The notes under the pieces were generated by a model. That model ran no database searches, was not told where the DNA came from, and worked only from the letters and a program-made list of their open reading frames with translations. Positions 43,677 to 52,642 of a stretch of 64,000 nucleotides of DNA are shown in pieces. Source of the DNA: Chryseobacterium mulctrae. Lineage in GTDB: Bacteria; Bacteroidota; Bacteroidia; Flavobacteriales; Weeksellaceae. A program made the translations under genes and the position numbers. The stretch's first letter is position 1. Every line of letters begins with the position of its first letter. Location of the stretch: the NCBI RefSeq assembly GCF_006175945.1, contig NZ_VAJL01000001.1:2542001-2606000 (forward strand), written 5' to 3'.

Positions 43677-44606
43677 ATGAGAATCTTATTATTAGATAAA
43701 AATCACCCTCTTATTATCGAACAACTTTTAGCGAAGAACTTTATTTTGGAAGAAGATTTTACGTCTTCGTATGATGAGGTTTGTGGTAAAATTCAAAACT
43801 ATGATGGAGTAATTATCAGAAGCAGAATTCCTTTAGACAAAAATTTCTTAGAAAAAGCAAGCAATCTGAAATTCATTGCAAGAGTAGGAGCGGGTATGGA
43901 AAATATTGATATTCCTGTTGCTGAAAAACAGGGGATTCAATTAATAAATTCTCCTGAAGGGAACAGAGATTCCGTTGCTGAACATGTAGTTGGAATGTTG
44001 CTGATTTTAATGAACCGTCTTTTCATTGCTTCAAATGAAGTGAAAAAAGGAATTTGGTTACGTGAAGAAAATCGTGGTGATGAATTATTGGGGAAAACTG
44101 TTGGTCTTATCGGTTATGGAAACATGGGAAAAGCTACTGCAAAAAGACTTTCAGGTTTTGGATGTACGGTGATTTTTCATGATATTCTTCCTGATCTTTC
44201 AGATGAGTTTGCAACGCAGGTTTCTTTGAAAGAATTAAAAGAAAAAGCGGAAGTTTTAAGCTTGCATATTCCTATGACGGAGGAAACTCATTATTTGGTT
44301 AACTCAACGTTTATTAATGAAATGAAAAATGATTTCTATTTCGTTAATACCGCAAGAGGAAAGAATGTTGAAACGAGATATTTAGTTGAAGCCTTAAAAG
44401 CCGGAAAAGTGAAAGGTGCTTGTCTTGATGTTTTAGAATATGAAAAAGCTTCTTTTGAAAACCTAGAAACAGACAATGACGACTTAGGCTATCTTTTAAA
44501 TTCAGAAAAAGTAATCGTAACGCCTCATATTGCAGGCTGGACTCATCAAAGCAAAGAGAAATTGGCACAAGTAATTGTAGATAAAATTATTGCATCATTT
44601 TGTTAA
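43677..44606 (+). CDS. D-2-hydroxyacid dehydrogenase (NAD-dependent, SerA-like)
   Basis: 309 residues from ATG 43677 (MRILLLDKNHPL); an in-frame ATG at 43665 lies in the repeat-derived leader and adds only four residues. The nucleotide-binding motif is VGLIGYGNMGKATAKRLSG (GxGxxG, about 142-160). The catalytic triad is visible as Arg in VNTARGKNVETRYL, Glu in LDVLEYE and His in VTPHIAGWTHQS. It oxidises a 2-hydroxy acid such as phosphoglycerate or reduces its keto form; phosphoglycerate dehydrogenase is possible but the C-terminal ACT domain of longer SerA proteins is absent. Confidence 0.88.
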   Translation: MRILLLDKNHPLIIEQLLAKNFILEEDFTSSYDEVCGKIQNYDGVIIRSRIPLDKNFLEKASNLKFIARVGAGMENIDIPVAEKQGIQLINSPEGNRDSVAEHVVGMLLILMNRLFIASNEVKKGIWLREENRGDELLGKTVGLIGYGNMGKATAKRLSGFGCTVIFHDILPDLSDEFATQVSLKELKEKAEVLSLHIPMTEETHYLVNSTFINEMKNDFYFVNTARGKNVETRYLVEALKAGKVKGACLDVLEYEKASFENLETDNDDLGYLLNSEKVIVTPHIAGWTHQSKEKLAQVIVDKIIASFC

Positions 44607-44733
44607 TGTAAAAACCAACGAATTAGATTACTCATTTAGGGTGTGAAATTTTATGTTAAATAATTCATAATTGACAATCGCCTTTTCATATTTGAATGGA
44701 GTTTTATTAAATTGCCGTTCATTTTTTGAACCC

Positions 44734-45996
44734 ATGAAGAAGCTTAACCTCGTACTTGTTACCACCGTATTTTTATTTCTATTTTCCTGTAAAAACAAAT
44801 CTGAAAACAAATCTGCAACAGCAGAATCTACGACCAATCTTCCCAACTATGGAAATGTAGATTTAACTAAAGTTTTTGCTTCAGGAGATTTCAATCTTCT
44901 TGATAAAGATTACGCCGTAAATTATATCGACCAGTATTATAAAAAGGTTTGGGAAAGAGGTAATTTAAGTGGAAGTTTCTTGGTCGCACAGGGAGATCAG
45001 ATTTTATATGAAAATTACAGAGGTTTTGCACGAGAAGGAAATCAAAATCCTATAAATCAAAATATGGCATTGCATGTTGCTTCAGTTTCAAAAACATTGA
45101 CGGCAATGGCAATGATGAAGTTAATTGAAGCTGGAAAAATAAAATTAACAGACCATTTAACACAGTTTTTCCCTGCATTTCCTTATCCTAATGTGACGGT
45201 TCAGACTTTATTAGACCAAAGAAGCGGACTGCCGAAATACGAATATTTTATTACTAAAATTCAACCTGCTCCTGCAGAACTTTCTAAAACGTACATTACA
45301 AATCAGGATGTTTTGAATATGATCATCAAATACAAACCTGAATTGGCGAGAGATACTGATACAGGATTTATGTATTGCAATACCAATTATGCGCTTTTGG
45401 CTTTGTTGATTGAGAAAATTACTAAAACTCCTTTTCCACAAGCAATGAAGGAAATGGTTTTCACTCCGCTGAAAATGACGAATACGTATATTTTTCAGGA
45501 AAAAGATATTCCTACAGCATCACAATCATTTTATTTTGGCGGAAATAAACTGTATCCTTTAGACAGATTAGACCTCATTTACGGGGATAAAAATGTTTAT
45601 ACCACACCAAGAGATCTTTTTAATTTTTCGAAAGCAATGTTTTCTAAAGATTTTTTAAAGCCGGAATTGATGCAAATGGTTTTTGCGCCTTACAGCAATG
45701 AAAAAGCAGGTCAAAATAATTATGGTTTAGGTTTCAGAATGAAAATTTTTGATAACGGAGAAAAGCTAACCTATCACAACGGTTGGTGGCACGGTACAAA
45801 TTCTGTTTTTGCCCATCTTTTAAAATCAAAAGTGACCATTATTGCTATAGGAAACAAGTATTCTGGTAGAGTTTACTCAGCTTTAGCTTTGTCGGGTCTT
45901 TTCGAAGATTTTCCACCTCAGAAAGATAAACTTCACAGCATTATGAATGATAATCAGGACACTTTAAAAACAGGAACTGAGGTTTTTGGAGAATAA
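44734..45996 (+). CDS. Serine hydrolase lipoprotein (beta-lactamase/PBP-like)
   Basis: 420 residues from ATG 44734, which gives a lipoprotein signal ending in LFLFSCKNK; an upstream start at 44671 would bury this signal. The class C beta-lactamase-like fold shows the SxxK motif ASVSKTLTAMAMMK, a YxN-like MYCNTNYALLALLIEK and the HNGWWHGTNSVF element in place of KTG. It probably acts on peptides or peptidoglycan at the membrane surface. It overlaps the in-frame upstream extension of the next gene, whose true ATG follows 25 bases after its stop. Confidence 0.88.
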   Translation: MKKLNLVLVTTVFLFLFSCKNKSENKSATAESTTNLPNYGNVDLTKVFASGDFNLLDKDYAVNYIDQYYKKVWERGNLSGSFLVAQGDQILYENYRGFAREGNQNPINQNMALHVASVSKTLTAMAMMKLIEAGKIKLTDHLTQFFPAFPYPNVTVQTLLDQRSGLPKYEYFITKIQPAPAELSKTYITNQDVLNMIIKYKPELARDTDTGFMYCNTNYALLALLIEKITKTPFPQAMKEMVFTPLKMTNTYIFQEKDIPTASQSFYFGGNKLYPLDRLDLIYGDKNVYTTPRDLFNFSKAMFSKDFLKPELMQMVFAPYSNEKAGQNNYGLGFRMKIFDNGEKLTYHNGWWHGTNSVFAHLLKSKVTIIAIGNKYSGRVYSALALSGLFEDFPPQKDKLHSIMNDNQDTLKTGTEVFGE

Positions 45997-46021
45997 TGTT
46001 TATTTTTGCTCAAATAATTTC

Positions 46022-47797
46022 ATGAAAAGATTTCTTCTTTTATTCATCATCGGAATTCTTGTACAGTCTTGTGCAAGAGTAGGCTCACCAATTGGAGGTC
46101 TTAAAGATACTTTGGCTCCTGAAGCTATAGGTTCAAATATAGATTCTGCAAGAGTCAATGTAAGAAGAGACATTAAAGAACTTCGTATTGATTTTAATGA
46201 ATATATTACTTTAAAGGATATTAATAAAAATCTTAATATTTCGCCACCTATTAAGAATATTAAGAGAATTCTCCCTTCGAATATTGCCAATAAATATATG
46301 GTGATTCAGTGGACAGATACTTTACAGGCAAATACTACGTATAATTTCAATTTTGGAAATGCAATCGTTGATAACAGCGAAGGTAATGTATTGAGATATT
46401 ATAATTTTGCTTTTTCTACGGGCGAAAAGCTTGATGATCTGTACATCAGTGGAGTGGTTACAGATGCATTAGCTTTAAAAAAGAAAAGCAGTTCTGATAA
46501 CAAAATGGTGGTTGGTCTTTATCAGTTGAAAGACAGTATGGATTATAAACAGAAACCATATTACATCACCAAAGTAGATGATGACGGATATTATGAACTA
46601 AATTATCTTGCCAAAGGAAAATACAAGATTATTGCCTTTGATGACGATAACGAGAACTCTATTTACAATCCTGGAAAAGAAAAAATAGCATTTCAAAAAG
46701 ACACTGTTGTTGTTGAAAAATCTATTTCCGGATTAAATTTAAAATTATTTCCTTCTAAAAAGCTGTTTAAAAACCCTGAGTTAAAAGAAATGCCGGGAGG
46801 AATTTTGATGACTTTTGAAGGGAATCCTGAAGAGGTAAAAGTACTTTCGGTAAGCGAAAAACTAAAAGACATCAAAGTGACTCATAAGCCAAAATCAGAT
46901 TCTGTGAAGATTTGGTTTGATGCGGTAAAAAGTGATGTTGGGCAAACTGTGAACGAAAAATTAGAGTTCAGCTACGACACCGGAACAAAGCAGGATACTG
47001 TTGTTTCTTTTTATAAATACAATAAGAAGAACGTAATGGATGTTATTAGCGAAAATGGAGGGGCTTTATTGCCTCCGAAAACTGCTTTCAAAATCTCATC
47101 CACTTATCTCATCGACAAAATTAACCCAGAGAAGTGGACTTTAAAGATTGACAGTACAACGGTACAACCATTTACTGCGAAAATATCAGAGACCAATCCT
47201 TATCAGATTTTAATAACATCAGATTTCATTTCCGGAAAGAAATATCAGTTAACGATTCCAAAAACTACGATTTCTTCTTATTATGAAAAAAATTCTGAGT
47301 CTAAACGTTTCGATTTTGAAATTGATAAGATTGAAAATTACGGACTTTTAGAAGTGATACTTCAAAATGCTCCGACTAAAAAATACTGGCTGCAACTTTT
47401 AGATTCTTCAGAAAAAGCAATATATCAAGTATATACCAGCGGAAATTCGGTTACGTTTGATGTATTGAAACCTGCAGAATATATTATCCGAATTTTGGTA
47501 GATAATAATGAAAACGGATATTGGGATCCTGCAGATTTTGAAACTTCTACTTTTGCAGAAGATTCTTATACTTATTATAAAACTGCAGTTATTCGACCTT
47601 TATGGACTTCAAGAGAAACCTGGGATCTGAAAGATACAAAAGTACTTGATATCAGTAAATTCGGAACAGCCACAAGTGCTGCAAAAGCTCAGTCTAACGA
47701 GAATAAATCGACAACAAACCCAACAAATAATTCTTCAATTCAGAATAACAATTCTGGAACTAGAGGAACGAATAGAAATCTTGAATTAAGAAGATAA
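46022..47797 (+). CDS. Big_5 (bacterial Ig-like) lipoprotein
   Basis: 591 residues from ATG 46022 (MKRFLLLFIIGILVQSC), a lipoprotein signal; an upstream frame start at 45986 would place 12 non-signal residues first. An Ig-like Big_5 domain about 30-120 includes KELRIDFNEYITLKDINKNL and NTTYNFNFGNAIVDNSEGN, a form conserved in Bacteroidota. The remainder contains beta-sandwich segments and ends in an Asn/Ser-rich tail. Its precise role is unknown; homologues are usually placed at the cell surface. The stop shares one base with the following ATG. Confidence 0.82.
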   Translation: MKRFLLLFIIGILVQSCARVGSPIGGLKDTLAPEAIGSNIDSARVNVRRDIKELRIDFNEYITLKDINKNLNISPPIKNIKRILPSNIANKYMVIQWTDTLQANTTYNFNFGNAIVDNSEGNVLRYYNFAFSTGEKLDDLYISGVVTDALALKKKSSSDNKMVVGLYQLKDSMDYKQKPYYITKVDDDGYYELNYLAKGKYKIIAFDDDNENSIYNPGKEKIAFQKDTVVVEKSISGLNLKLFPSKKLFKNPELKEMPGGILMTFEGNPEEVKVLSVSEKLKDIKVTHKPKSDSVKIWFDAVKSDVGQTVNEKLEFSYDTGTKQDTVVSFYKYNKKNVMDVISENGGALLPPKTAFKISSTYLIDKINPEKWTLKIDSTTVQPFTAKISETNPYQILITSDFISGKKYQLTIPKTTISSYYEKNSESKRFDFEIDKIENYGLLEVILQNAPTKKYWLQLLDSSEKAIYQVYTSGNSVTFDVLKPAEYIIRILVDNNENGYWDPADFETSTFAEDSYTYYKTAVIRPLWTSRETWDLKDTKVLDISKFGTATSAAKAQSNENKSTTNPTNNSSIQNNNSGTRGTNRNLELRR

Positions 47798-48255
47798 TGC
47801 AGAAGTTTAAGAAAATCGTTTTTTGGTGTTTGGTAGGTTTTGCAATGATTCAGTTTATTCCGGTTGATAAAGTAAATAAACCTGTAGATCAAAACAAAAA
47901 TTTTGTTAAGGTTGAAAATACGCCACCCAAAGTCGCTGCATTATTGAAAAATGCTTGCTACGATTGTCATTCCGATGAAACGGTTTATCCTAAATATGCT
48001 TATATAGCTCCGTTCTCTTGGTCGGTGAAAAGTCATGTTAATGACGGAAGAGAGCATCTGAATTTTTCTGTTTGGGGGAGTTACAATAAAGATTTAAAGC
48101 AAAATATGCTTAAGCATTCGATACAAACTATTGAAAGCAAAGTAATGCCAATGCCTGCTTATATTGTTTATCACCCAGAAGCCAACCTTTCTAAAGAAGA
48201 TAGGCTGCTTTTAAATAATTATTTTAAAGGAATTTTAGATTCTAAAAAATACTAG
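47797..48255 (+). CDS. Heme-binding domain protein (Haem_bd family)
   Basis: 152 residues with an N-terminal signal or membrane anchor (VFWCLVGFAMIQFI). The heme site is NACYDCHSDETVYP with the CxxCH motif at about 51-55, and the family phrase PFSWSVKSHVNDGREHLNFSVW follows; a methionine-rich MPMPAYIVYHPEA could supply the sixth ligand. It is a periplasmic single-heme protein of unknown redox role. It overlaps the Big_5 gene by one base and is convergent with the NUDIX gene. Confidence 0.88.
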   Translation: MQKFKKIVFWCLVGFAMIQFIPVDKVNKPVDQNKNFVKVENTPPKVAALLKNACYDCHSDETVYPKYAYIAPFSWSVKSHVNDGREHLNFSVWGSYNKDLKQNMLKHSIQTIESKVMPMPAYIVYHPEANLSKEDRLLLNNYFKGILDSKKY

Positions 48256-48264
48256 AAAATAATT

Positions 48265-48783
48265 CTAATTAAAATCTTTTAAATACTGTTCGAAGAATTT
48301 CTTCTGAGAATCAAAAGCAATATCATCAAGGTTAATTTCAGAAATTGGAATCCATTGGGTTTCTGAAATCTCAGACAATTCTATATTCACTTCAAACTTC
48401 TCAGAAACACGATATTCATAAAACAAATCAATCGTATTATAATCAATTTCTTTGTATTGATATACATTCGGAAGACTCGTTAGATATCTTAGATTTTTAA
48501 TATCAATTTCAAGCTGAAGTTCCTCAAAAAGTTCCCTTTTACAAGTGTTTTCTGCACTTTCTTTCGGGTCTACAAATCCTCCGGCTAAATCAAGTTTCCC
48601 TTTCTTAGGCTCCTGATTTCTTCGTGTTAAATAGATTTCATCTCCACAGCGAATTACTACAGCAACAGCTCCTGCAACATTATTATACAAAGTGAAGCTG
48701 CACTCAGCGCAGCTCCATTTTTTTTCTCCGTCCCAATTGAGGGTTTTATTTCCGCAATTCGGACAAAATTTTAATATTTTCAT
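48265..48783 (-). CDS. NUDIX hydrolase with an N-terminal zinc ribbon
   Basis: 172 residues. The first 30 residues form a zinc ribbon (CPNCGNKTLN and CAECSFTLY), as in NudC-like pyrophosphatases. The NUDIX box reads GGFVDPKESAENTCKRELFEELQLE with the REXXEE core intact (about 71-95). It hydrolyses a nucleotide diphosphate derivative; the exact substrate is unknown. Its ATG overlaps the stop of xerD by one base, so the two are likely co-transcribed. Confidence 0.9.
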   Translation of the reverse strand: MKILKFCPNCGNKTLNWDGEKKWSCAECSFTLYNNVAGAVAVVIRCGDEIYLTRRNQEPKKGKLDLAGGFVDPKESAENTCKRELFEELQLEIDIKNLRYLTSLPNVYQYKEIDYNTIDLFYEYRVSEKFEVNIELSEISETQWIPISEINLDDIAFDSQKKFFEQYLKDFN

Positions 48784-49694
48784 TAAGCAATATTAGAGTT
48801 TCTCGGGTGATAATTTAGTATCACATCCCGAAGTTCTTCTGTTTTTAAATGGGTATAAATTCCGGTTGTTGTAATGCTTGAATGTCCCAACATTTCCTGA
48901 ATATAACGTAAGTCGGCTCCGTTTTGTAACAAATGCGTAGCAAACGAATGTCTGAATGTGTGCGGAGAGATTTTCTTACTCACTCCCGCTTTATCTGTTA
49001 ATTCTTTAATAATAATAAATACAATCACGCGAGACATTGAAGTTCCTCTACTGTTAAGGAAAAGAGTGTCTTCGTTTTTTTTGTTGGCTTTGTTTTTAGA
49101 ACGTACTTCAGTAATGTATTCTTTCAAAAGTTTTGCAGTGTATTGTGCTAAAGGAACAAAACGTGTTTTGTTGCCCTTCCCGATAACTTTAATATAGTTT
49201 TCTTTAAAATTGATATTAGATATTTTAATATCAATTAATTCAGAAACTCTGAGTCCACAACCATAAAGCACTTCAATGATGCAATGATTTCTTTTGCCTA
49301 AGTCTGAGCCTCTTTCGATAGCTTCGATGATTTTTTCAATATCAGCAAGGCTTAATGTATCGGGTAGATATAAACCTAATTTAGGTCCTTCCAACAATGT
49401 TGAAGGATTATCATGACGAATTTCGTCTTCCAGTAAATACCTGAAGAAAGCTTTAATGGAAGAAATCCATCTTGCTTGTGATCGTTCGCTGAATTTCTGT
49501 TTAGATAGTTTGAAAATATATTCCTGAAGATTATCATACGTAATCTTTTCAGGACCTGTATTTTCGAGGTCGCCTACTGCGTAATCTTTAAGTTTTTTAA
49601 TGTCGCGGATATAAGCGTCGAGTGTGTTTTCTGAAAAATTTCTTTCAAAGCGCAGAAAGATTTCGAAATCTTTAATTTTTTCATCCCAAGTCAT
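48783..49694 (-). CDS. xerD: Tyrosine recombinase XerD-like
   Basis: 303 residues with the N-terminal SAM-like domain (about 1-85) and catalytic domain. Catalytic residues: Arg in GCGLRVSELI (about 151), Lys in GKGNKTRF, His-x-x-Arg in SPHTFRHSFATHLL, His in MLGHSSITTTGIYTH and the nucleophilic Tyr in the same block. Length and the absence of phage genes, att sites or a tRNA nearby fit the chromosomal dimer-resolution recombinase. In Bacteroidota XerC and XerD are hard to tell apart, so the letter is tentative. Confidence 0.9.
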   Translation of the reverse strand: MTWDEKIKDFEIFLRFERNFSENTLDAYIRDIKKLKDYAVGDLENTGPEKITYDNLQEYIFKLSKQKFSERSQARWISSIKAFFRYLLEDEIRHDNPSTLLEGPKLGLYLPDTLSLADIEKIIEAIERGSDLGKRNHCIIEVLYGCGLRVSELIDIKISNINFKENYIKVIGKGNKTRFVPLAQYTAKLLKEYITEVRSKNKANKKNEDTLFLNSRGTSMSRVIVFIIIKELTDKAGVSKKISPHTFRHSFATHLLQNGADLRYIQEMLGHSSITTTGIYTHLKTEELRDVILNYHPRNSNIA

Positions 49695-49714
49695 CGTGTT
49701 GTGTTTTTTTTAAA

Positions 49715-50146
49715 TTAAATTTCTAACTCATTTTCGGAAACTTGTATTATTTCAATTTGGTGTTCTTTTAAAAAAGCAATTCCCTCATCATCTGAGTAAG
49801 CATTAATGTAGACTAGTTTTGAAATCCCTGCCTGTAAAATTAGTTTGCTACACTCTTTACAAGGCGATAAAGTAAGGTACAGTGTCGCACCACGGGCAGA
49901 TTGTGTAGAGCCTGCCAATTTCAAAATTGCATTTGCTTCTGCGTGTAAAACGTACCAATGGGTTTTCCCGGTTTCGTCTTCACAGCAGTTCTCAGATCCT
50001 GACGGAGTACCATTGTACCCATCTGAAATAATCATCCTATCTTTTACAATAAGAGCTCCTACTTGTTTCCTTTCGCAATAGGAAAGTTTTGCCCATTCCT
50101 GAGCCATTTTTAGATAAGCTTTATCAAACTTATTATACTTCTGCAT
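49715..50146 (-). CDS. Deoxycytidylate deaminase (ComEB-like)
   Basis: 143 residues. Zinc-dependent deaminase motif HAEANAILKLA (His and catalytic Glu) and PCKECSKLIL (two zinc cysteines), with the start MAQEWAKLSYCERKQVGALI and GYNGTPSGSENCCED typical of dCMP deaminase. It makes dUMP from dCMP for thymidylate synthesis. It lies 20 bases upstream of xerD in the same direction. Confidence 0.93.
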   Translation of the reverse strand: MQKYNKFDKAYLKMAQEWAKLSYCERKQVGALIVKDRMIISDGYNGTPSGSENCCEDETGKTHWYVLHAEANAILKLAGSTQSARGATLYLTLSPCKECSKLILQAGISKLVYINAYSDDEGIAFLKEHQIEIIQVSENELEI

Positions 50147-50178
50147 CGGTTGTTTTCGAAATAATTTGTGTTGGTATA

Positions 50179-50946
50179 TTAGAAGTTAGGCTTTCTTTTT
50201 TCAATAAAAGCTGAAACTCCTTCTTTTTTGTCTTCTAAGTCAAAAAGCTCACCGAAAAATTTAATTTCGGTTTCAAAACCTTTATCAGTATCAGACAGAT
50301 TGGTTGCTTTAATAGCGCGTGAAATTGCCATTGGAGAATTGTTTGCAATTGTTTTTGCCAATTCTTCTGTTTTAGAAAGAAGTTCACCTATTGGGAAAAC
50401 TTCATTTACCAAACCAATTTCTTTTGCTTTTTGCGCAGGAATCATTTTTGCTGAAAAAATCATTTCATTTGCAATTCCTTTTCCTACTAATTTTGGAAGT
50501 CTTTGGGTTCCTCCATACCCCGGAATAAGACCTAAAGTTACTTCAGGAAGACCTAGTTTAGCATTTTCAGATGCATATCTGATGTGACATGACATTGCCA
50601 ATTCTAAACCTCCGCCTAAAGCGAAGCCATTTACTGCAGCAATTACCGGTTTAGACAGGTTTTCTATTTTGTCAAAAAGAACATTTTGTCCGTTTCTTGC
50701 TAATTCTTCTGCTTTCTCCTGATTAAAGTTACTAAATTCTTTTATATCTGCACCAGCAACGAACGATTTTTCTCCGCTTCCTGTTAAAATAATTACTCTT
50801 ACCTCATTATCAGATTGTAATTGATCCAATGCAGCACTGATTTCTTTTATAGTTTGTGCATTCAATGCATTTAAACTTTCAGGTCTGTTGATTGTAATTA
50901 CAGCCATTTTTTCTTCTTTCTTTAGCAGTATATTTTCGTAAGTCAT
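50179..50946 (-). CDS. Enoyl-CoA hydratase/isomerase family protein
   Basis: 255 residues, crotonase fold. Oxyanion-hole and catalytic regions are recognised: GSGEKSFVAGADIKEFSN (about 56-73), ALGGGLELAMSCHIRYAS, and the glutamate-bearing LGLPEVTLGLIPGYGGTQRLP. It hydrates trans-2-enoyl-CoA in fatty-acid or amino-acid breakdown. The gene is 32 bases upstream of the deaminase gene on the same strand. Confidence 0.92.
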   Translation of the reverse strand: MTYENILLKKEEKMAVITINRPESLNALNAQTIKEISAALDQLQSDNEVRVIILTGSGEKSFVAGADIKEFSNFNQEKAEELARNGQNVLFDKIENLSKPVIAAVNGFALGGGLELAMSCHIRYASENAKLGLPEVTLGLIPGYGGTQRLPKLVGKGIANEMIFSAKMIPAQKAKEIGLVNEVFPIGELLSKTEELAKTIANNSPMAISRAIKATNLSDTDKGFETEIKFFGELFDLEDKKEGVSAFIEKRKPNF

Positions 50947-50995
50947 TATTTTCTTAATCTTTAAGAACCTGCAAATTAAAAATTTTTTACAAATA

Positions 50996-51026
50996 AAAAG
51001 GGAAAAAATTAACTTTTTTCCCTTTT
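50996..51026. terminator. Terminator between catalase and enoyl-CoA hydratase
   Basis: AAAAGGGAAAAAA / TTTTTTCCCTTTT thirteen-base stem with a TTAAC loop; functions for the minus-strand catalase gene and would work in both directions. Confidence 0.85.
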
Positions 51027-51047
51027 AAGTGTTTATTATTTAATAGT

Positions 51048-52535
51048 TTACTTAAAATGATTCATCATGTTGGCGTCTATATTGATACTTAATCCTGATG
51101 CCACTTTCATGCCAAGCTCAATATTTGTCCTGAAAAAATGACATATTTGACGGTTGATAATCTCATCTTTTTTGGGGCCGTTAATTCCTTTCATACTTCC
51201 TATGATGTTGTTTACCAGGTGTTCTCTGTCCTCCTGATTCATTGCTTTTGTATATAAAAGTCCGGGTTGGGTGTAGTGATCGTCGTCATTTTCATTTCTG
51301 TTCAAATTAGCAACATGATTACTGTCTAACTCATATTCGAAATTTTTATAAGACGAATCTGGTTGGATGTCATCAAAACTATTTGGATGATAGTTTGGCT
51401 TATCCTGATATTCACTTGAATCAGCCATAAAACCATCTCTTTGGTAATTGTTGACTGCAAACGGACATCTGTTTACTTCAAGCTGATGAGAATTTACACC
51501 TACTCTGTATCGATGTGCATCTGGGTAAGAAAATAATCTTCCCTGAAGCATTTTATCTGGAGAAAAGCTGATTCCGTTAATCAAATTACTTGGTGAGAAA
51601 GTAGACTGTTCTACATGAGCAAAATAATTTGCTGGAATTTCATTCAGTTCCATTTCACCAATTTCAATTAAAGGGAAATCTCCCTGAAACCAAACTTTAG
51701 TGATGTCAAAAGGATTCCATCTGAATTCTTTTGCCTGTTCTTCGGTCATTACCTGCATGTACATCGTCCATTTTGGGAAATCACCGTTTTCGATTGCATT
51801 ACAAAGATCTTCCTGTGCAAAATCAGGATTTTCTCCTGCCATTTTTGTAGCCTCGTCGTCGGTAAAGTTTTTAATTCCCTGTTTTGTTTTAAAATGGAAC
51901 TTCACCCAAACTCTTTCATTTTGACTGTTAATCATCGAAAAAGTATGAGAGCCAAAACCGTGCATGTGTCTAAAACCATAAGGTGTACCTCTGTCAGACA
52001 TTAGAATAAGAACCTGGTGCAGCGATTCGGGATTTAAACTCCAGAAATCCCACATCATGGTTGCGCTTTTCAGGTTGGTTTTTGGAACTCTTTTTTGAGT
52101 ATGTATAAAATCCGGAAATTTTTTAGCGTCTTTAATAAAGAAAACTGGAGTGTTATTTCCTACTAAATCCCAATTTCCGTCTTCTGTATAAAATTTTAAA
52201 GCAAATCCTCTCGGATCTCTTGCGGTATCCGCACTTCCTTTTTCGCCACCCACGGTAGAGAAACGGGCAAACATTTTACAAGCATTTCCTACCTGAGAAA
52301 ATAATTTAGCTTTTGTATATTTCGAGATGTCATGAGTGACTGTAAATTTTCCGTAAGCCCCGCTTCCTTTCGCATGAACAATTCTTTCAGGAATTCTTTC
52401 TCTCACAAAATGAGCAAGGTTTTCCTGTAAGATAAAATCTTGTAACAATACCGGACCACGCGCTCCGACTGTTTGAGAATCCTGGTGTTCATAATAAGGT
52501 GCTCCGCTGCTTGTCGTTAATTTTTTATTATCCAT
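51048..52535 (-). CDS. katA: Monofunctional heme catalase
   Basis: 495 residues, small-subunit clade-3 type catalase. The N-terminus (LTTSSGAPYYEHQDSQTVGARGPVLLQD) and ERIPERIVHAKGSGAYG contain the essential His of the heme pocket, and the proximal heme tyrosine lies in PDAHRYRVGVNS. The family also requires NNTPVFFIKDAKKFPDF, seen here. It breaks down hydrogen peroxide in the cytoplasm. It is divergent from an OxyR-like LysR regulator, which is the expected regulator. Confidence 0.96.
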   Translation of the reverse strand: MDNKKLTTSSGAPYYEHQDSQTVGARGPVLLQDFILQENLAHFVRERIPERIVHAKGSGAYGKFTVTHDISKYTKAKLFSQVGNACKMFARFSTVGGEKGSADTARDPRGFALKFYTEDGNWDLVGNNTPVFFIKDAKKFPDFIHTQKRVPKTNLKSATMMWDFWSLNPESLHQVLILMSDRGTPYGFRHMHGFGSHTFSMINSQNERVWVKFHFKTKQGIKNFTDDEATKMAGENPDFAQEDLCNAIENGDFPKWTMYMQVMTEEQAKEFRWNPFDITKVWFQGDFPLIEIGEMELNEIPANYFAHVEQSTFSPSNLINGISFSPDKMLQGRLFSYPDAHRYRVGVNSHQLEVNRCPFAVNNYQRDGFMADSSEYQDKPNYHPNSFDDIQPDSSYKNFEYELDSNHVANLNRNENDDDHYTQPGLLYTKAMNQEDREHLVNNIIGSMKGINGPKKDEIINRQICHFFRTNIELGMKVASGLSINIDANMMNHFK

Positions 52536-52572
52536 ATAGTTATGATTTGAGATTCATTCCATTTTTCAGAAT

Positions 52573-52606
52573 CAAATTTAGTTGAATTTTTAATGGCTTC
52601 TGCCAA
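52573..52606 (-). promoter_or_regulatory. Candidate catalase promoter
   Basis: On the minus strand: TTG at 52606-52604, a 23-base spacer, then TAAATTTG (52580-52573), matching the Bacteroidota promoter pattern. It faces the oxyR promoter in a ~107-base divergent region. Confidence 0.5.
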
Positions 52607-52614
52607 AAACGTTA

Positions 52615-52622
52615 TATCTTTG
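52615..52622 (+). promoter_or_regulatory. -7 box for the oxyR-like gene
   Basis: TATCTTTG fits TAnnTTTG, 20 bases before the ATG; no TTG at a suitable -33 distance. Confidence 0.45.
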
Positions 52623-52642
52623 TCATAGATAATATTAATCAA

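Noticed and set aside
48783..49694. XerD-like gene as a phage or island integrase
   Set aside because: No tRNA, direct repeats or phage genes nearby; housekeeping neighbours and length fit the chromosomal recombinase.
50228..50587. 119-codon open frame on the plus strand opposite the enoyl-CoA hydratase gene
   Set aside because: It is entirely antisense to a well-supported gene, has no promoter and a protein composition typical of a shadow frame.
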